The notes under the pieces were generated by a model, which did no database searches, was not told the DNA's origin, and saw nothing but the letters and a program-made list of their open reading frames with translations. Below, in pieces: positions 18,839-27,662 of a stretch of 64,000 nucleotides of DNA (within the stretch, counting starts at the first letter, position 1; the number at the start of each line of letters is the position of its first letter). Where the stretch lies: assembly GCA_034003725.1 (NCBI GenBank), contig JAVEYB010000002.1:391392-455391 (forward strand), given 5' to 3'. The position numbers were made by a program, and so were the translations under genes. The DNA comes from Candidatus Zixiibacteriota bacterium. GTDB lineage: Bacteria; Zixibacteria; MSB-5A5; GN15; FEB-12.

Positions 18839-18966
18839 AATAGTACTAAATGCACGGGCGGCGCAAAAGTTCACATGACGCCGCAACGGAAAACAAGAAT
18901 TTACAAGAAATTAGAGTATAAGAAACATCATTTTTATTGACTTTTCGGTCTATGTTTAGTAGTATT
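18839..18966. promoter_or_regulatory. Divergent control region with a motif repeated near both genes
   Basis: A 12-base motif TTTAGTANTATT occurs twice in opposite orientation, at 18839-18850 (minus, reading TTTAGTACTATT) and 18955-18966 (plus, reading TTTAGTAGTATT). The second contains the -10 element of the Rrf2-gene promoter. It may be an operator shared by the divergent genes, or just two similar -10 regions. Confidence 0.3.
18937..18965 (+). promoter_or_regulatory. Predicted sigma70-type promoter for the Rrf2 regulator
   Basis: TTGACT (18937-18942) and TAGTAT (18960-18965) with a 17-base spacer give a leader of about 100 bases ahead of the regulator gene. Confidence 0.6.
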
Positions 18967-19069
18967 CTGCCGAAGCAAAGACTTAAAGGTAGATGTTGTT
19001 CCGATTCCGGGCGCATTCTCTACCTCGTGCCTGTAAGAGTGTCACATCTGCGAGGCGCAGGAGGGTGTT

Positions 19070-19510
19070 ATGCAGTTCACGAAAGCCGAAGAGTACGGCA
19101 TGTTTGGCGTGCTGTATCTTGCCGAACAGGACACCAACAAGGTAGTCCCGCTCTCCGAGATATCAGAGGCCCAGAACATTCCGGAGAAGTTCCTGGCCAA
19201 GATCTTCCAGTCTCTGTCCAAGTCGGGTATCATTCGGTCCCACCGGGGCGTGCGCGGCGGTTTCACGCTCGCTCGTGATCCCCGTGACATTTCGGTGAAG
19301 GACGTTCTTGAGACCATTCAGGGCCCCTACCACCTGATGAAGTGCACCGAAGATCAGCGCAATTGCGGCGACAATAAGGGGGACGAATTCTGTGCGCTGC
19401 GGGAACTGATTCTGGAGGCGGAGCGACGTCTGGTCGAGGTCTTCGAACAGCATACGCTGGCAGACCTCGTTGCATGGCAGAGAGCCAAGGCCGTACCTCA
19501 GGAAGTGTAA
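19070..19510 (+). CDS. Rrf2-family transcriptional regulator with three Cys
   Basis: 146-residue winged-helix regulator. The HTH is at residues 24-65 (LSEISEAQNIPEKFLAKIF, then RSHRGVRGGFTLAR), followed by the long dimerisation helix. Three Cys follow in CTEDQRNCGDNKGDEFCALR, the spacing region where IscR-type members bind an Fe-S cluster, so it may sense iron-sulfur status or redox state. AGGAGGG precedes the ATG. The next genes in the same direction are dcd and the Fe-S enzyme PFOR, a plausible but unproven target. Confidence 0.88.
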   Translation: MQFTKAEEYGMFGVLYLAEQDTNKVVPLSEISEAQNIPEKFLAKIFQSLSKSGIIRSHRGVRGGFTLARDPRDISVKDVLETIQGPYHLMKCTEDQRNCGDNKGDEFCALRELILEAERRLVEVFEQHTLADLVAWQRAKAVPQEV

Positions 19511-19609
19511 GGCGAAGCGCTGTCCGGTAGCACGGATATTTCGTTTGCGTTCTCGTCTCAAAAGACTATCTTCGTGGTCTGGCATTGCACCGTTGGAGGA
19601 GCAAACGAC

Positions 19610-20164
19610 ATGTCCGTCAAATCGGATCGGTGGATCATCGACACCGCCGAAAAACACGCGCTGATCGACCCGTTCTCCCGCGACCAGGTCCGGGCGGGCA
19701 TCAGTTTCGGCGTGTCGTCGTATGGTTATGACTTCAGCCTCTCCAACGAGTTCAAGATCTTCCGCCCGGAGGCGGCTGCGGAAATCGACCCCAAGCAGGA
19801 CTCCTCGAAGCTTTTCGAGGACGTCACCGCCGACTCGGTCCTGGTACCGGCGAACTCCTTCATCCTCGCCCGATCCCGGGAGTATTTCAAGATTCCCCGG
19901 AACATCCTCGTACTCTGTCAGGGGAAATCGACGTACGCCCGCTGCGGTTTGATCGTCAACGTCACCCCGTTTGAACCCGAATGGGAGGGGTACGCCACCG
20001 TATCGCTGGGCAACACCGCTCCGCGGCCCATTCGCGTGTACGCCAACGAGGGGATCGGGCAGATCATATTTCTCGAAGCTGACGAAATGTGTCGAGTCTC
20101 GTATAGAGACAAGAAAGGAAAGTATCAGGGGCAGAAGAGGATTACCCTGTCCAAATCCGGCTAA
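19610..20164 (+). CDS. dcd: dCTP deaminase
   Basis: 184 residues. It deaminates dCTP to dUTP in pyrimidine deoxynucleotide synthesis and folds as a trimeric dUTPase-like barrel. Family signatures: SSYGYDF near the N-terminus, PANSFILARSREYFKIP, the active-site segment GKSTYARCGL, and NVTPFEPEWEGYATVSLGN with the catalytic Glu. The start at 19610 follows GGAGGAGC. The 54-base gap to PFOR suggests they may share a transcript. Whether it is the bifunctional deaminase/dUTPase form is not evident. Confidence 0.93.
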   Translation: MSVKSDRWIIDTAEKHALIDPFSRDQVRAGISFGVSSYGYDFSLSNEFKIFRPEAAAEIDPKQDSSKLFEDVTADSVLVPANSFILARSREYFKIPRNILVLCQGKSTYARCGLIVNVTPFEPEWEGYATVSLGNTAPRPIRVYANEGIGQIIFLEADEMCRVSYRDKKGKYQGQKRITLSKSG

Positions 20165-20218
20165 TATTGCCGATACAGGCAGAGAAACAGAAGGACTCAA
20201 CTCGTTGGGAGGTGGAGT

Positions 20219-23200
20219 ATGCCGCAAGAAGCCCTGCACCCCGCGGCCACCACTACGGATCGAAAGAATTCCCGTCGTATGGTCACAATAGACGGGAATA
20301 CCGCCGCGGCACATGTGGCGCACGCGACAAATGAAGTCATAGCGATATATCCCATTACGCCCTCGTCGAACATGGGTGAGATTGCCGACGCCAAGTCGGC
20401 TGCGGGCAAGCGTAATATCTGGGGCACGATACCCAAAGTGGTCGAAATGCAGTCAGAGGGTGGCGCCGCCGGCGCCGTCCATGGCGCGTTGACCACCGGT
20501 GCGCTCACGACGACGTTCACGGCGTCTCAGGGACTTTTGCTCATGATCCCGAACATGTTCAAGATTGCCGGCGAAGTGACGCCGACCGTCTTCCATGTCT
20601 CGGCCCGCGCTGTCGCCACGCACGCCCTGTCCATTTTCGGCGATCATTCGGACGTCATGGCGACCCGGTCTACCGGGTTCGGTCTGATCGCATCCGGTTC
20701 CGTTCAGGAGGTCATGGACATGGCCCTGATCGCCCAGGCCGCCGCTCTCGAGAGCCGGGTGCCGTTCGTGCACTTCTTCGACGGTTTCCGGACGTCGCAC
20801 GAGATCTCCAAAATCGAAGAAATAACGTTCGACGATATGCGGGCGTTGCTGCCGCACGAGCTGATCGCGCGTCACCGGCAGCGGGCGCTCTCCCCGGATC
20901 GACCGACCATAAAAGGCACGTCGCAGAACCCGGACGTCTTCTTCCAGGGTCGTGAGACCGTTAACAAGTATTACCTCGCGGCGCCGAAAATCGTCCAGGC
21001 GGCCATGGACAAGTTCTACAAGCAGGTCGGTCGCCGGTACCATCTGTTCGACTACTACGGCCATCCGCAGGCTGAACGCGTGGTGATCGTGCTGGGCACG
21101 GGCGCCGAGGTGGTCCACGAGACTGTCGATCACCTGGTCGCTCAGGGCGAAAAGGTCGGTCTGATCAAAGTCCGGCTGTTCCGCCCGTTTGACGTTAATG
21201 CGCTCGTCAAAGCGCTGCCGTCAACCGTAAAGAAGATTGCGGTCATGGATCGCACCAAAGAAGCCGGCGCGGTCGGTGAGCCGATGTATACCGACGTTCA
21301 GTCGGCCATCAACGAGGCGCTCGAGAACGGCACCGCTCCGTTCACCAAGCACCCGGTGATTGTCGGCGGCCGGTATGGCCTCGGCTCCGCCGAGTTCAAT
21401 CCGCCGATGGTCCTTGCGATTTACAAAAACCTGAACGCGGATCGCCCCAAAAACCATTTTACGGTGGGCATCACCGACGACGTCACGAATACGTCGCTGT
21501 CGGTCGACTACTCGTTCGATCTCGAAGGCAAGAATTTCCGCGGGCTGTTTTTCGGACTCGGATCCGACGGCACCGTGGGCGCCAACAAGAACTCGATCAA
21601 AATCCTCGGCGAAAACACGGACTTTTTCGCCCAGGGCTATTTCGTCTACGACTCGAAAAAGGCGGGCGCCGTCACGGTATCGCATGTTCGGTTCGGCAAG
21701 AACCCGATACAGAAGCCCTACCTGATTCGCAACGCCAACTTCGTCGCCTGCCACAACGCCTCGTTCCTCGAGCGCTACGACATGGTCGGCAAGCTCGTGA
21801 AAGGCGGCACCTTCCTGCTCAATACGATGGAGCCGCCGGACAAGGTCTGGGACAGCCTGCCGAAGGAAGTCCAACAGCAGATCCTCGACAGGGAAGCGAA
21901 GTTCTACGTGATCGATGCGATTTCACTGGGCAAGGAGCTCGGCCTCGGCGCCCGCATCAACATGATCATGCAGACCGCCTTCTTCCTCATCTCGGATATT
22001 CTGCCCAAAGAGGACGCGATCAAGGCGATCAAGGACGCCATCGTCAAGACGTATGGCGCCAAGGGCGACAAGGTCGTCAACATGAACTTCGCGGCGGTCG
22101 ACGGCGCGCAGGCGGCGCTGCACCGTGTCGACTACCCGAGGAAAATCACCAGCAAGACCACGATGCCGTCGATAGTGCCGGAGTTTGCTCCGGACTTCGT
22201 CAAGTCGGTCACGGCGGAAATCATCGCCGGCCGGGGTGAAGGCCTGCCGGTTTCGAGCTTCCCGGATGACGGCACGTATCCCACGGCGACGACCAAGTGG
22301 GAAAAGCGCAATATTGCGGTCGAAATCCCGGTCTGGGAGACGGACATCTGCATCCAGTGCAACATCTGTTCTCTGGTGTGCCCGCATGCCGCTATCAGAC
22401 CGAAGATTTTCACCGAAGAGTGGATATCCAAACTGCCGCCGTCGTTCAAGTACGTCAAGGCGATGACCAAGCAGTACGAAGGCATGTACTACGCGCTGCA
22501 GGTCGCCCCTGAGGATTGCACCGGCTGCGAGGTGTGCGTCAACGCCTGCCCGGCGGTCAAGAAGGACGCCGACGGCAACAAGACCGACTTCAAGGCCATC
22601 AACATGGCGCTGCAGGCTCCGATTCGCGAACAGGAACGCGAAAACTTCCGTTTCTTCGTCGAAGATCTGCCGGAAACCGATCCGTCGATCTACAAGCCGA
22701 CGACGCCGAAGGGCTCGCAGTTCGTCCGTCCGCTGTTCGAATTCTCCGGCGCATGCGCGGGCTGCGGCGAGACGCCGTATATCAAGCTCATGACGCAGTT
22801 GTTCGGGGATCGCGCCCTGTGCGCCAACGCCACCGGCTGCAGTTCGATCTACGGCGGCAACCTCCCCACGACTCCGTATTGCCAGCGTTCCGACGGCCGC
22901 GGGCCGGCCTGGTCCAACTCTTTGTTCGAGGATAACGCCGAGTTCGGGTTCGGCATGCGCCTCACCGCCGACAAGCTCATGGAGTACGCGCGGGAACTGG
23001 TCAAAGAACTGGTCCCGGAGATGTACGATGACCTCGTGAATGCCGACCAGACCGACCAGGCCGGAATCGAGAAGCAGCGCGAGCGCGTCTACGTCCTGAA
23101 GCAGAAGCTCGACACCATGAACGGCGGCGAGAAAGTGGCGGCCCTCAAGAGCATCGCCGATTTCCTCGTTCGCAAATCGGTATGGGTGATCGGCGGCGAC

Positions 23201-23842
23201 GGCTGGGCGTACGATATCGGGTTCGGCGGTCTCGACCACGTCCTGGCGTCCGGCATGGACGTCAACATCCTGGTACTGGACACCGAGGTCTATTCCAACA
23301 CCGGCGGGCAGATGTCCAAGGCAACGCCGCGCGGATCCACCGCGCAGTTTGCCGCGGCCGGAAAGCCGCTCGGCAAGAAGGATCTCGGTCTGATGATGAT
23401 GTCGTACGGCAACGTCTACGTCGCCCAGATCGCGATCGGCTCCAGTCATAACCAGGCGGTCAAGGCCATGGTCGAAGCGGAGGCCCACCCCGGTCCCTCG
23501 CTGTTGATCTGCTACGGCCACTGTATCGCCCACGGAATTGACATGGCCCACGGCATGGACCACGAGGACCTCGCGGTCAAGAGCGGCCACTGGTTGTTGT
23601 ATCGTTACAACCCGGCCCTGATCGAACAGGGCAAAAACCCGCTTGTTCTTGACAGCAAGGAGCCCTCGATTCCGCTGGCCGAATACGTATACTCCGAGAA
23701 CCGCTTCCGGACCCTCAAAGCAAAAGACCCGGAACGGGCCAAAATGCTTCTGGAGCTCGGGCAGCAGGACGTCAAGCGGCGGTGGAATCTCTATCGCCAA
23801 TTGGCCACGATGGACTACTCGACACTCAGTTCGAAAGAGTAA
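20219..23842 (+). CDS. nifJ: Pyruvate:ferredoxin (flavodoxin) oxidoreductase, single chain
   Basis: 1207 residues, the usual length of homodimeric PFOR. It converts pyruvate and CoA to acetyl-CoA and CO2 with reduction of ferredoxin or flavodoxin in the cytoplasm. Domains in order: pyrimidine-binding domain (IYPITPSSNMGE near 42), PFOR domain II, gamma domain, EKR segment, two 4Fe-4S motifs (CIQCNICSLVCPH from Cys711; CTGCEVCVNACPA from Cys767), the proximal-cluster Cys pair CAGCGETPY, and the TPP domain (GGDGWAYDIGFGG near 993; NTGGQMSKATPRG). All cluster Cys appear intact. GGGAGGTGG precedes the ATG, and a strong terminator follows. It signals anaerobic or microaerobic pyruvate metabolism. 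Confidence 0.97.
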   Translation: MPQEALHPAATTTDRKNSRRMVTIDGNTAAAHVAHATNEVIAIYPITPSSNMGEIADAKSAAGKRNIWGTIPKVVEMQSEGGAAGAVHGALTTGALTTTFTASQGLLLMIPNMFKIAGEVTPTVFHVSARAVATHALSIFGDHSDVMATRSTGFGLIASGSVQEVMDMALIAQAAALESRVPFVHFFDGFRTSHEISKIEEITFDDMRALLPHELIARHRQRALSPDRPTIKGTSQNPDVFFQGRETVNKYYLAAPKIVQAAMDKFYKQVGRRYHLFDYYGHPQAERVVIVLGTGAEVVHETVDHLVAQGEKVGLIKVRLFRPFDVNALVKALPSTVKKIAVMDRTKEAGAVGEPMYTDVQSAINEALENGTAPFTKHPVIVGGRYGLGSAEFNPPMVLAIYKNLNADRPKNHFTVGITDDVTNTSLSVDYSFDLEGKNFRGLFFGLGSDGTVGANKNSIKILGENTDFFAQGYFVYDSKKAGAVTVSHVRFGKNPIQKPYLIRNANFVACHNASFLERYDMVGKLVKGGTFLLNTMEPPDKVWDSLPKEVQQQILDREAKFYVIDAISLGKELGLGARINMIMQTAFFLISDILPKEDAIKAIKDAIVKTYGAKGDKVVNMNFAAVDGAQAALHRVDYPRKITSKTTMPSIVPEFAPDFVKSVTAEIIAGRGEGLPVSSFPDDGTYPTATTKWEKRNIAVEIPVWETDICIQCNICSLVCPHAAIRPKIFTEEWISKLPPSFKYVKAMTKQYEGMYYALQVAPEDCTGCEVCVNACPAVKKDADGNKTDFKAINMALQAPIREQERENFRFFVEDLPETDPSIYKPTTPKGSQFVRPLFEFSGACAGCGETPYIKLMTQLFGDRALCANATGCSSIYGGNLPTTPYCQRSDGRGPAWSNSLFEDNAEFGFGMRLTADKLMEYARELVKELVPEMYDDLVNADQTDQAGIEKQRERVYVLKQKLDTMNGGEKVAALKSIADFLVRKSVWVIGGDGWAYDIGFGGLDHVLASGMDVNILVLDTEVYSNTGGQMSKATPRGSTAQFAAAGKPLGKKDLGLMMMSYGNVYVAQIAIGSSHNQAVKAMVEAEAHPGPSLLICYGHCIAHGIDMAHGMDHEDLAVKSGHWLLYRYNPALIEQGKNPLVLDSKEPSIPLAEYVYSENRFRTLKAKDPERAKMLLELGQQDVKRRWNLYRQLATMDYSTLSSKE

Positions 23843-23867
23843 CGCTCGGCTTCTGTCGACCCTTACA

Positions 23868-23896
23868 CGGGGCGGGTTTCCCGCCCCGTTTTTTTT
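23868..23896 (+). terminator. Rho-independent terminator after PFOR
   Basis: Perfect 9-bp GC stem CGGGGCGGG (23868-23876) / CCCGCCCCG (23880-23888) with a TTT loop and eight T. Confidence 0.95.
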
Positions 23897-23989
23897 GCTC
23901 CGGCTGCCCGTAAAATCCCGTCAAGCATCCCCCCTTTCGTTCCGATAATCCTATAGAACAAGGGCAAGAAACATCTCCCAGGAGGACAT

Positions 23990-24841
23990 ATGCGCTTCTG
24001 TAAGTCTGTCTTGATCGCCGTGCTGACGTTCGCGCTGGCAGCGCCGGTCGTTCTGTCACAGGAGACCGAACAGGATATCATCAACCGGTATCTCCAGAAG
24101 ACCGAAAAGGCCCAAATCACGAAACTCGGCTGGGCATCGATCCATTTCAGCGGCAACCGGATCAACCGCCACAACGACTACAACGATTTCGCCATCAACG
24201 TGTCGGCCTCGATTGACGGCGGCGAGATCGCCTGGCTGGATCAGGCCTTTGCGTTCGGCGCCGATTTCGGCGTCGTCTTCAAGAAGAAATTCGCCTGGTA
24301 CCTCGGCGGCGAGTACTGGCTCAAACAGGGCACTAATCTCTCCGGCGACTTCACCTATACCCCGCCGGGAGGCGTCGCCACCCCGGTTAATACGCTCGTC
24401 AGCGAAGTAAAGGTCTACGGCGTTTATACCGGATTCCAGTACTTCCTTTTGAACCCGCCGTCGAAAGAGAACCTGCTGACCGGTGTCGCGGTCCGCGCCA
24501 ACGTCTCCGGCGGCCTGTATGGAGTCTCATGGGATCTGTTCCCGGAGTACCAGAACCTGAATCTCTCGACCTCGACGTCGGTACAGGGCAACGAGTCCTA
24601 TACGGGGACCGCCCCGGGTTTCTCGCTCGGCATGGGTATCGACTATCCGGTCAACTTCTGGAACATGGCGCTCGGAGCCGACCTGAGCTACCTCTACCTG
24701 AACTTCAACAACGTTTCATGGTATAATGCTCAGGATGAGGAGATCATCGCGACCTACGACAATACCGAGGACGGTCGGGTTGATCTTGCTCTTTCGGGAT
24801 TCCGCGGCAAGGTCGAGTTGAAGCGGTACTTCAACTGGTAA
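23990..24841 (+). CDS. Exported protein, probable outer-membrane beta-barrel
   Basis: 283 residues with a signal peptide (residues 1-23, ending VVLSQ). The mature part has alternating aromatic/hydrophobic strands (AFAFGADFGVVF, FAWYLGGEYWL, VYGVYTGFQYFLL, GFSLGMGIDYPVNFW, LGADLSYLYLNF) and ends in KVELKRYFNW, with a C-terminal aromatic residue as in many outer-membrane barrels. I do not recognise a named family. AGGAGGA precedes the ATG. It is followed after 94 bases by a TolB-like propeller gene. Confidence 0.68.
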   Translation: MRFCKSVLIAVLTFALAAPVVLSQETEQDIINRYLQKTEKAQITKLGWASIHFSGNRINRHNDYNDFAINVSASIDGGEIAWLDQAFAFGADFGVVFKKKFAWYLGGEYWLKQGTNLSGDFTYTPPGGVATPVNTLVSEVKVYGVYTGFQYFLLNPPSKENLLTGVAVRANVSGGLYGVSWDLFPEYQNLNLSTSTSVQGNESYTGTAPGFSLGMGIDYPVNFWNMALGADLSYLYLNFNNVSWYNAQDEEIIATYDNTEDGRVDLALSGFRGKVELKRYFNW

Positions 24842-24935
24842 CGTCGGGCGGCACGTCCGCCGGCCGGTCTTGACCGGACGAGATCAATCAGATATCTTGG
24901 CGTATCCACATTACGCCAAGCAACGGAGAGGTACA

Positions 24936-25964
24936 TTGCGCATCACGAGAAGCACTCGGCTCCGGGGATTTTTTGCCCTTGTTCTGTTTCTGCTGATTGC
25001 ATCGACTCAAACCGCGCCGGCGCAGCAGAGACTGAGTGCCGAGCAGGTCGGACCGATCGGCGACCCGACGGGCAGAATCGCGTTTGTCCGCAGCGGCAGC
25101 ATCTGGGTAATGAAAGTCGACGGCTCCGCCCAGCAGAAAGTGACCGACGTTTCCAACGCCGACGGTCGGCTGAGTTTCTCGCCGGACAACCGGCGAATCG
25201 TTTTCACGCGAAGCGGTGAAGTCGACCTGAGGGGCCCCGACATGCTCGGCGGCAAACACAAGGTCTACGATCTGTTCATGGCCTACCTCGACTCACTGGA
25301 CGCGGGCAATTCCATGTGGTGGATGCGGATTACCGACGACCTCGGCAGCCGCGACCCCGAGTGGCTCCCCGACGGACGGATCATCTTTACGAAGGACATG
25401 AACGCCAACCTTGTCAATGCCGCCATGCCGAACTACCAGATCGTTGTCTCGAACGACGAGGGAGGCAGTCAGGAACTGCTTCGCAAAGACTGGCAGAACA
25501 TGTCTGAGTTCCTGATGAACCCTACGGTGAATCCGAAGACGGGCGATATCGCGTTCGTGCACTTCTTCGAGTTGAAACCGCAGGGGATCGCGGTGCTCAA
25601 CGAGGAGCGGTTCATGGCGCCGCTCGACAGCATCCGGAAGGTATCGACCGCGAACAACAAGCGAGTTGCCCCGTCGTTTTCTCCCGACGGTAAGTGGCTG
25701 GCGTATGTCTATAACGACATGAACAAGGCCGGCATCTATATCACCACGCCCGACCTGAAGGAGCACTATCTCGTCTGGTCGCCGCCGGTGAATGTCTATC
25801 CCCGGTCGCTGGCGCCGAGCTTCTCGCCTGATTCCAAATGGCTGACCTTTGCCACCACCGATGGTTCCATCTGGATTTGCGACATTACCGGAAATCAGGC
25901 CAGGCGCATCACCGTACCCGGCTCCGACAGCGCCCCGGCATGGTCGAAGGCTCCGAAAAAGTAG
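24936..25964 (+). CDS. Exported TolB-like beta-propeller (PD40/WD40-like repeats), TTG start
   Basis: 342 residues from a TTG start at 24936, chosen because GGAGAGG lies just upstream and a signal peptide follows (FFALVLFLLIASTQTAPAQQ). The mature protein contains several PD40-type blades: GRIAFVRSGSIWVMKVDG, LSFSPDNRRIVFTRSG, VAPSFSPDGKWLAYVYND, LAPSFSPDSKWLTFATTDGSIW. Such propellers are usually periplasmic or surface scaffolds; no catalytic motif is seen. It may act with the barrel-like protein encoded before it, which is inference from position only. Confidence 0.78.
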   Translation: MRITRSTRLRGFFALVLFLLIASTQTAPAQQRLSAEQVGPIGDPTGRIAFVRSGSIWVMKVDGSAQQKVTDVSNADGRLSFSPDNRRIVFTRSGEVDLRGPDMLGGKHKVYDLFMAYLDSLDAGNSMWWMRITDDLGSRDPEWLPDGRIIFTKDMNANLVNAAMPNYQIVVSNDEGGSQELLRKDWQNMSEFLMNPTVNPKTGDIAFVHFFELKPQGIAVLNEERFMAPLDSIRKVSTANNKRVAPSFSPDGKWLAYVYNDMNKAGIYITTPDLKEHYLVWSPPVNVYPRSLAPSFSPDSKWLTFATTDGSIWICDITGNQARRITVPGSDSAPAWSKAPKK

Positions 25965-25984
25965 GACAACGAGATCATCACATC

Positions 25985-26017
25985 AAAGGGCCGACCGCGT
26001 GCAGCGATCGGCCCTTT
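25985..26017. terminator. Bidirectional terminator between convergent genes
   Basis: Perfect 10-bp stem AAAGGGCCGA (25985-25994) / TCGGCCCTTT (26008-26017), usable from both strands, between the propeller gene and pepA. Confidence 0.8.
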
Positions 26018-26057
26018 CTCATTTCGGAAGGTCATCCGCCGCTCGCACGGCGATGGC

Positions 26058-27554
26058 TCACAGCTTCTTCCAATTGGCGACCAGTTCCACCAGCAGACGC
26101 ACCCCGAAGCCCGATGCGCCTTTGGGAGTGTAGGGTGTCCCTTTGGGTTCGAGGTCCATGTACGCGATATCGATATGCGCCCAGGGCCAGTCACCGATAA
26201 AGTTTTCGAGAAACGCCGAAGCAGTCAAAGTCCCCGCCGGTCGTCCGCCCGAATTGACCAGATCTGCAATCTCGGATTTCATCGCCTCGCGGTAGTCGTC
26301 CCACAACGGCAGTTCCCAGACTCGTTCGGCGGTTGCGTCGGAGGCTCCCCGGATCATCTCCATCAACCGGGACGTATTACAGACGACCGGGGCGCCCGCA
26401 TATCCGAGAATGAACAAAGAGGCGCCGGTGAGTGTGGCGATATCAATCACGGCCTGCGGTTTGAAGAGATTCGCATAGTCGAGGGCATCCGCCAGAATGA
26501 GGCGCCCTTCGGCGTCGGTGTTGATGATCTCGACTGTTTTGCCTTTTCGCATGGTGATGATGTCGCCCGGCTTTGTGGCGGTCCCCGACGGCATGTTCTC
26601 GGTCATGGGAATCAAGCCGACCAGGTTGCGGGAAATACCCAGCCGGGCAGCCGTGGCAATCGTAGCCAGCACCACGGCTGAGCCGGTCATGTCCTGCTTC
26701 ATTTCGTGCATGTCCGCCGCCGGCTTGAGCGAGATCCCTCCGGTATCAAACGTAACTCCCTTGCCGACCAGCACGATCGGTTTCTGACGGTCGGTACGTC
26801 CTTTGTATTCGAGGATGAGGAACCGGGGAGGTTCCGCCGACCCCTTCGCGACCGCCAGCAATCCGCCCATCTTCTCGCGGGCAATGGCTTTCTCGTCCAG
26901 AACCCGGCATCCAAATCCGTACTCTTTGGCCACGCGTTGGACCTCGGCCGTGTACTTTTTCGGCGTCAGATCATTCGATGGCGTAGCCGAGAGCCGTCTC
27001 GCGAGGATCTGTCCTTCGGCGATCACCTGACCTCGATCGGCAGCCGCCTGCAGTTTTCTCACCGCCGGACCCTGGTCGACCAGCACGGTCAACGACGCGA
27101 GTTTGGATTCGCTGTTGTTCGTATTCCCGGTTTTGTAGTCGAGCATCTTGAACGCACCCAGCAGATACCCTTCGATCAACGCGCCCGTCATGGCGGGTTC
27201 CGCATAGTGCTTCTCGAGATACGCGGCGGCCGTGCTCACCGACCGCATACCCTTCATCCGCGATACCGTGCCCATCGCGCGGCGGAAACTGTCCGCGGTG
27301 ATGTCTTTCGCGGCGCCAAGTCCGGCCAGAATCACGCGGCCGCAGGCGAATCCCGACGGTCGGTACAGGGTAATGGTCTCCCCTGCCTTCCCCGTAAATT
27401 CCTCATTCTTCACCAGCGCACTGATCGAATCGCCGGTACCGGCATCGATCGCCTGCAGCAATTTGTGGGAGACCTTATCAAATGCCGGAGTGAACACGAC
27501 TAACGTATCGACTGCCGCGTCTTTGGGTATTCCAGCCGTCACTTGTATTTTCAC
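26058..27554 (-). CDS. pepA: Leucyl aminopeptidase (M17)
   Basis: 498-residue cytosolic metallo-aminopeptidase with two metal ions. The family signature is NTDAEGRLILADALDYA; the metal and catalytic Lys region is VGKGVTFDTGGISLKPAADM, followed by KQDMTGSAVV. The N-terminal macro-like domain covers about residues 1-170. GTG start at 27554 with AAAGGAGC upstream. Length is normal for the family. Some PepA proteins also bind DNA; nothing here decides that. Confidence 0.95.
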   Translation of the reverse strand: MKIQVTAGIPKDAAVDTLVVFTPAFDKVSHKLLQAIDAGTGDSISALVKNEEFTGKAGETITLYRPSGFACGRVILAGLGAAKDITADSFRRAMGTVSRMKGMRSVSTAAAYLEKHYAEPAMTGALIEGYLLGAFKMLDYKTGNTNNSESKLASLTVLVDQGPAVRKLQAAADRGQVIAEGQILARRLSATPSNDLTPKKYTAEVQRVAKEYGFGCRVLDEKAIAREKMGGLLAVAKGSAEPPRFLILEYKGRTDRQKPIVLVGKGVTFDTGGISLKPAADMHEMKQDMTGSAVVLATIATAARLGISRNLVGLIPMTENMPSGTATKPGDIITMRKGKTVEIINTDAEGRLILADALDYANLFKPQAVIDIATLTGASLFILGYAGAPVVCNTSRLMEMIRGASDATAERVWELPLWDDYREAMKSEIADLVNSGGRPAGTLTASAFLENFIGDWPWAHIDIAYMDLEPKGTPYTPKGASGFGVRLLVELVANWKKL

Positions 27555-27662
27555 AGCCGCTCCTTTACTGAAACTGAAGTACTTCTCTCAGGGTAACGTA
27601 CGGGATGGCGCCGGGAGGGGCAACAGTTTTACGAGTGAACCGGCGGGAGGAGAGAATGCCGT

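Noticed and set aside
21923-23800. 625-codon minus-strand open frame
   Set aside because: It is the antisense shadow of PFOR; the plus strand carries intact Fe-S and TPP motifs.
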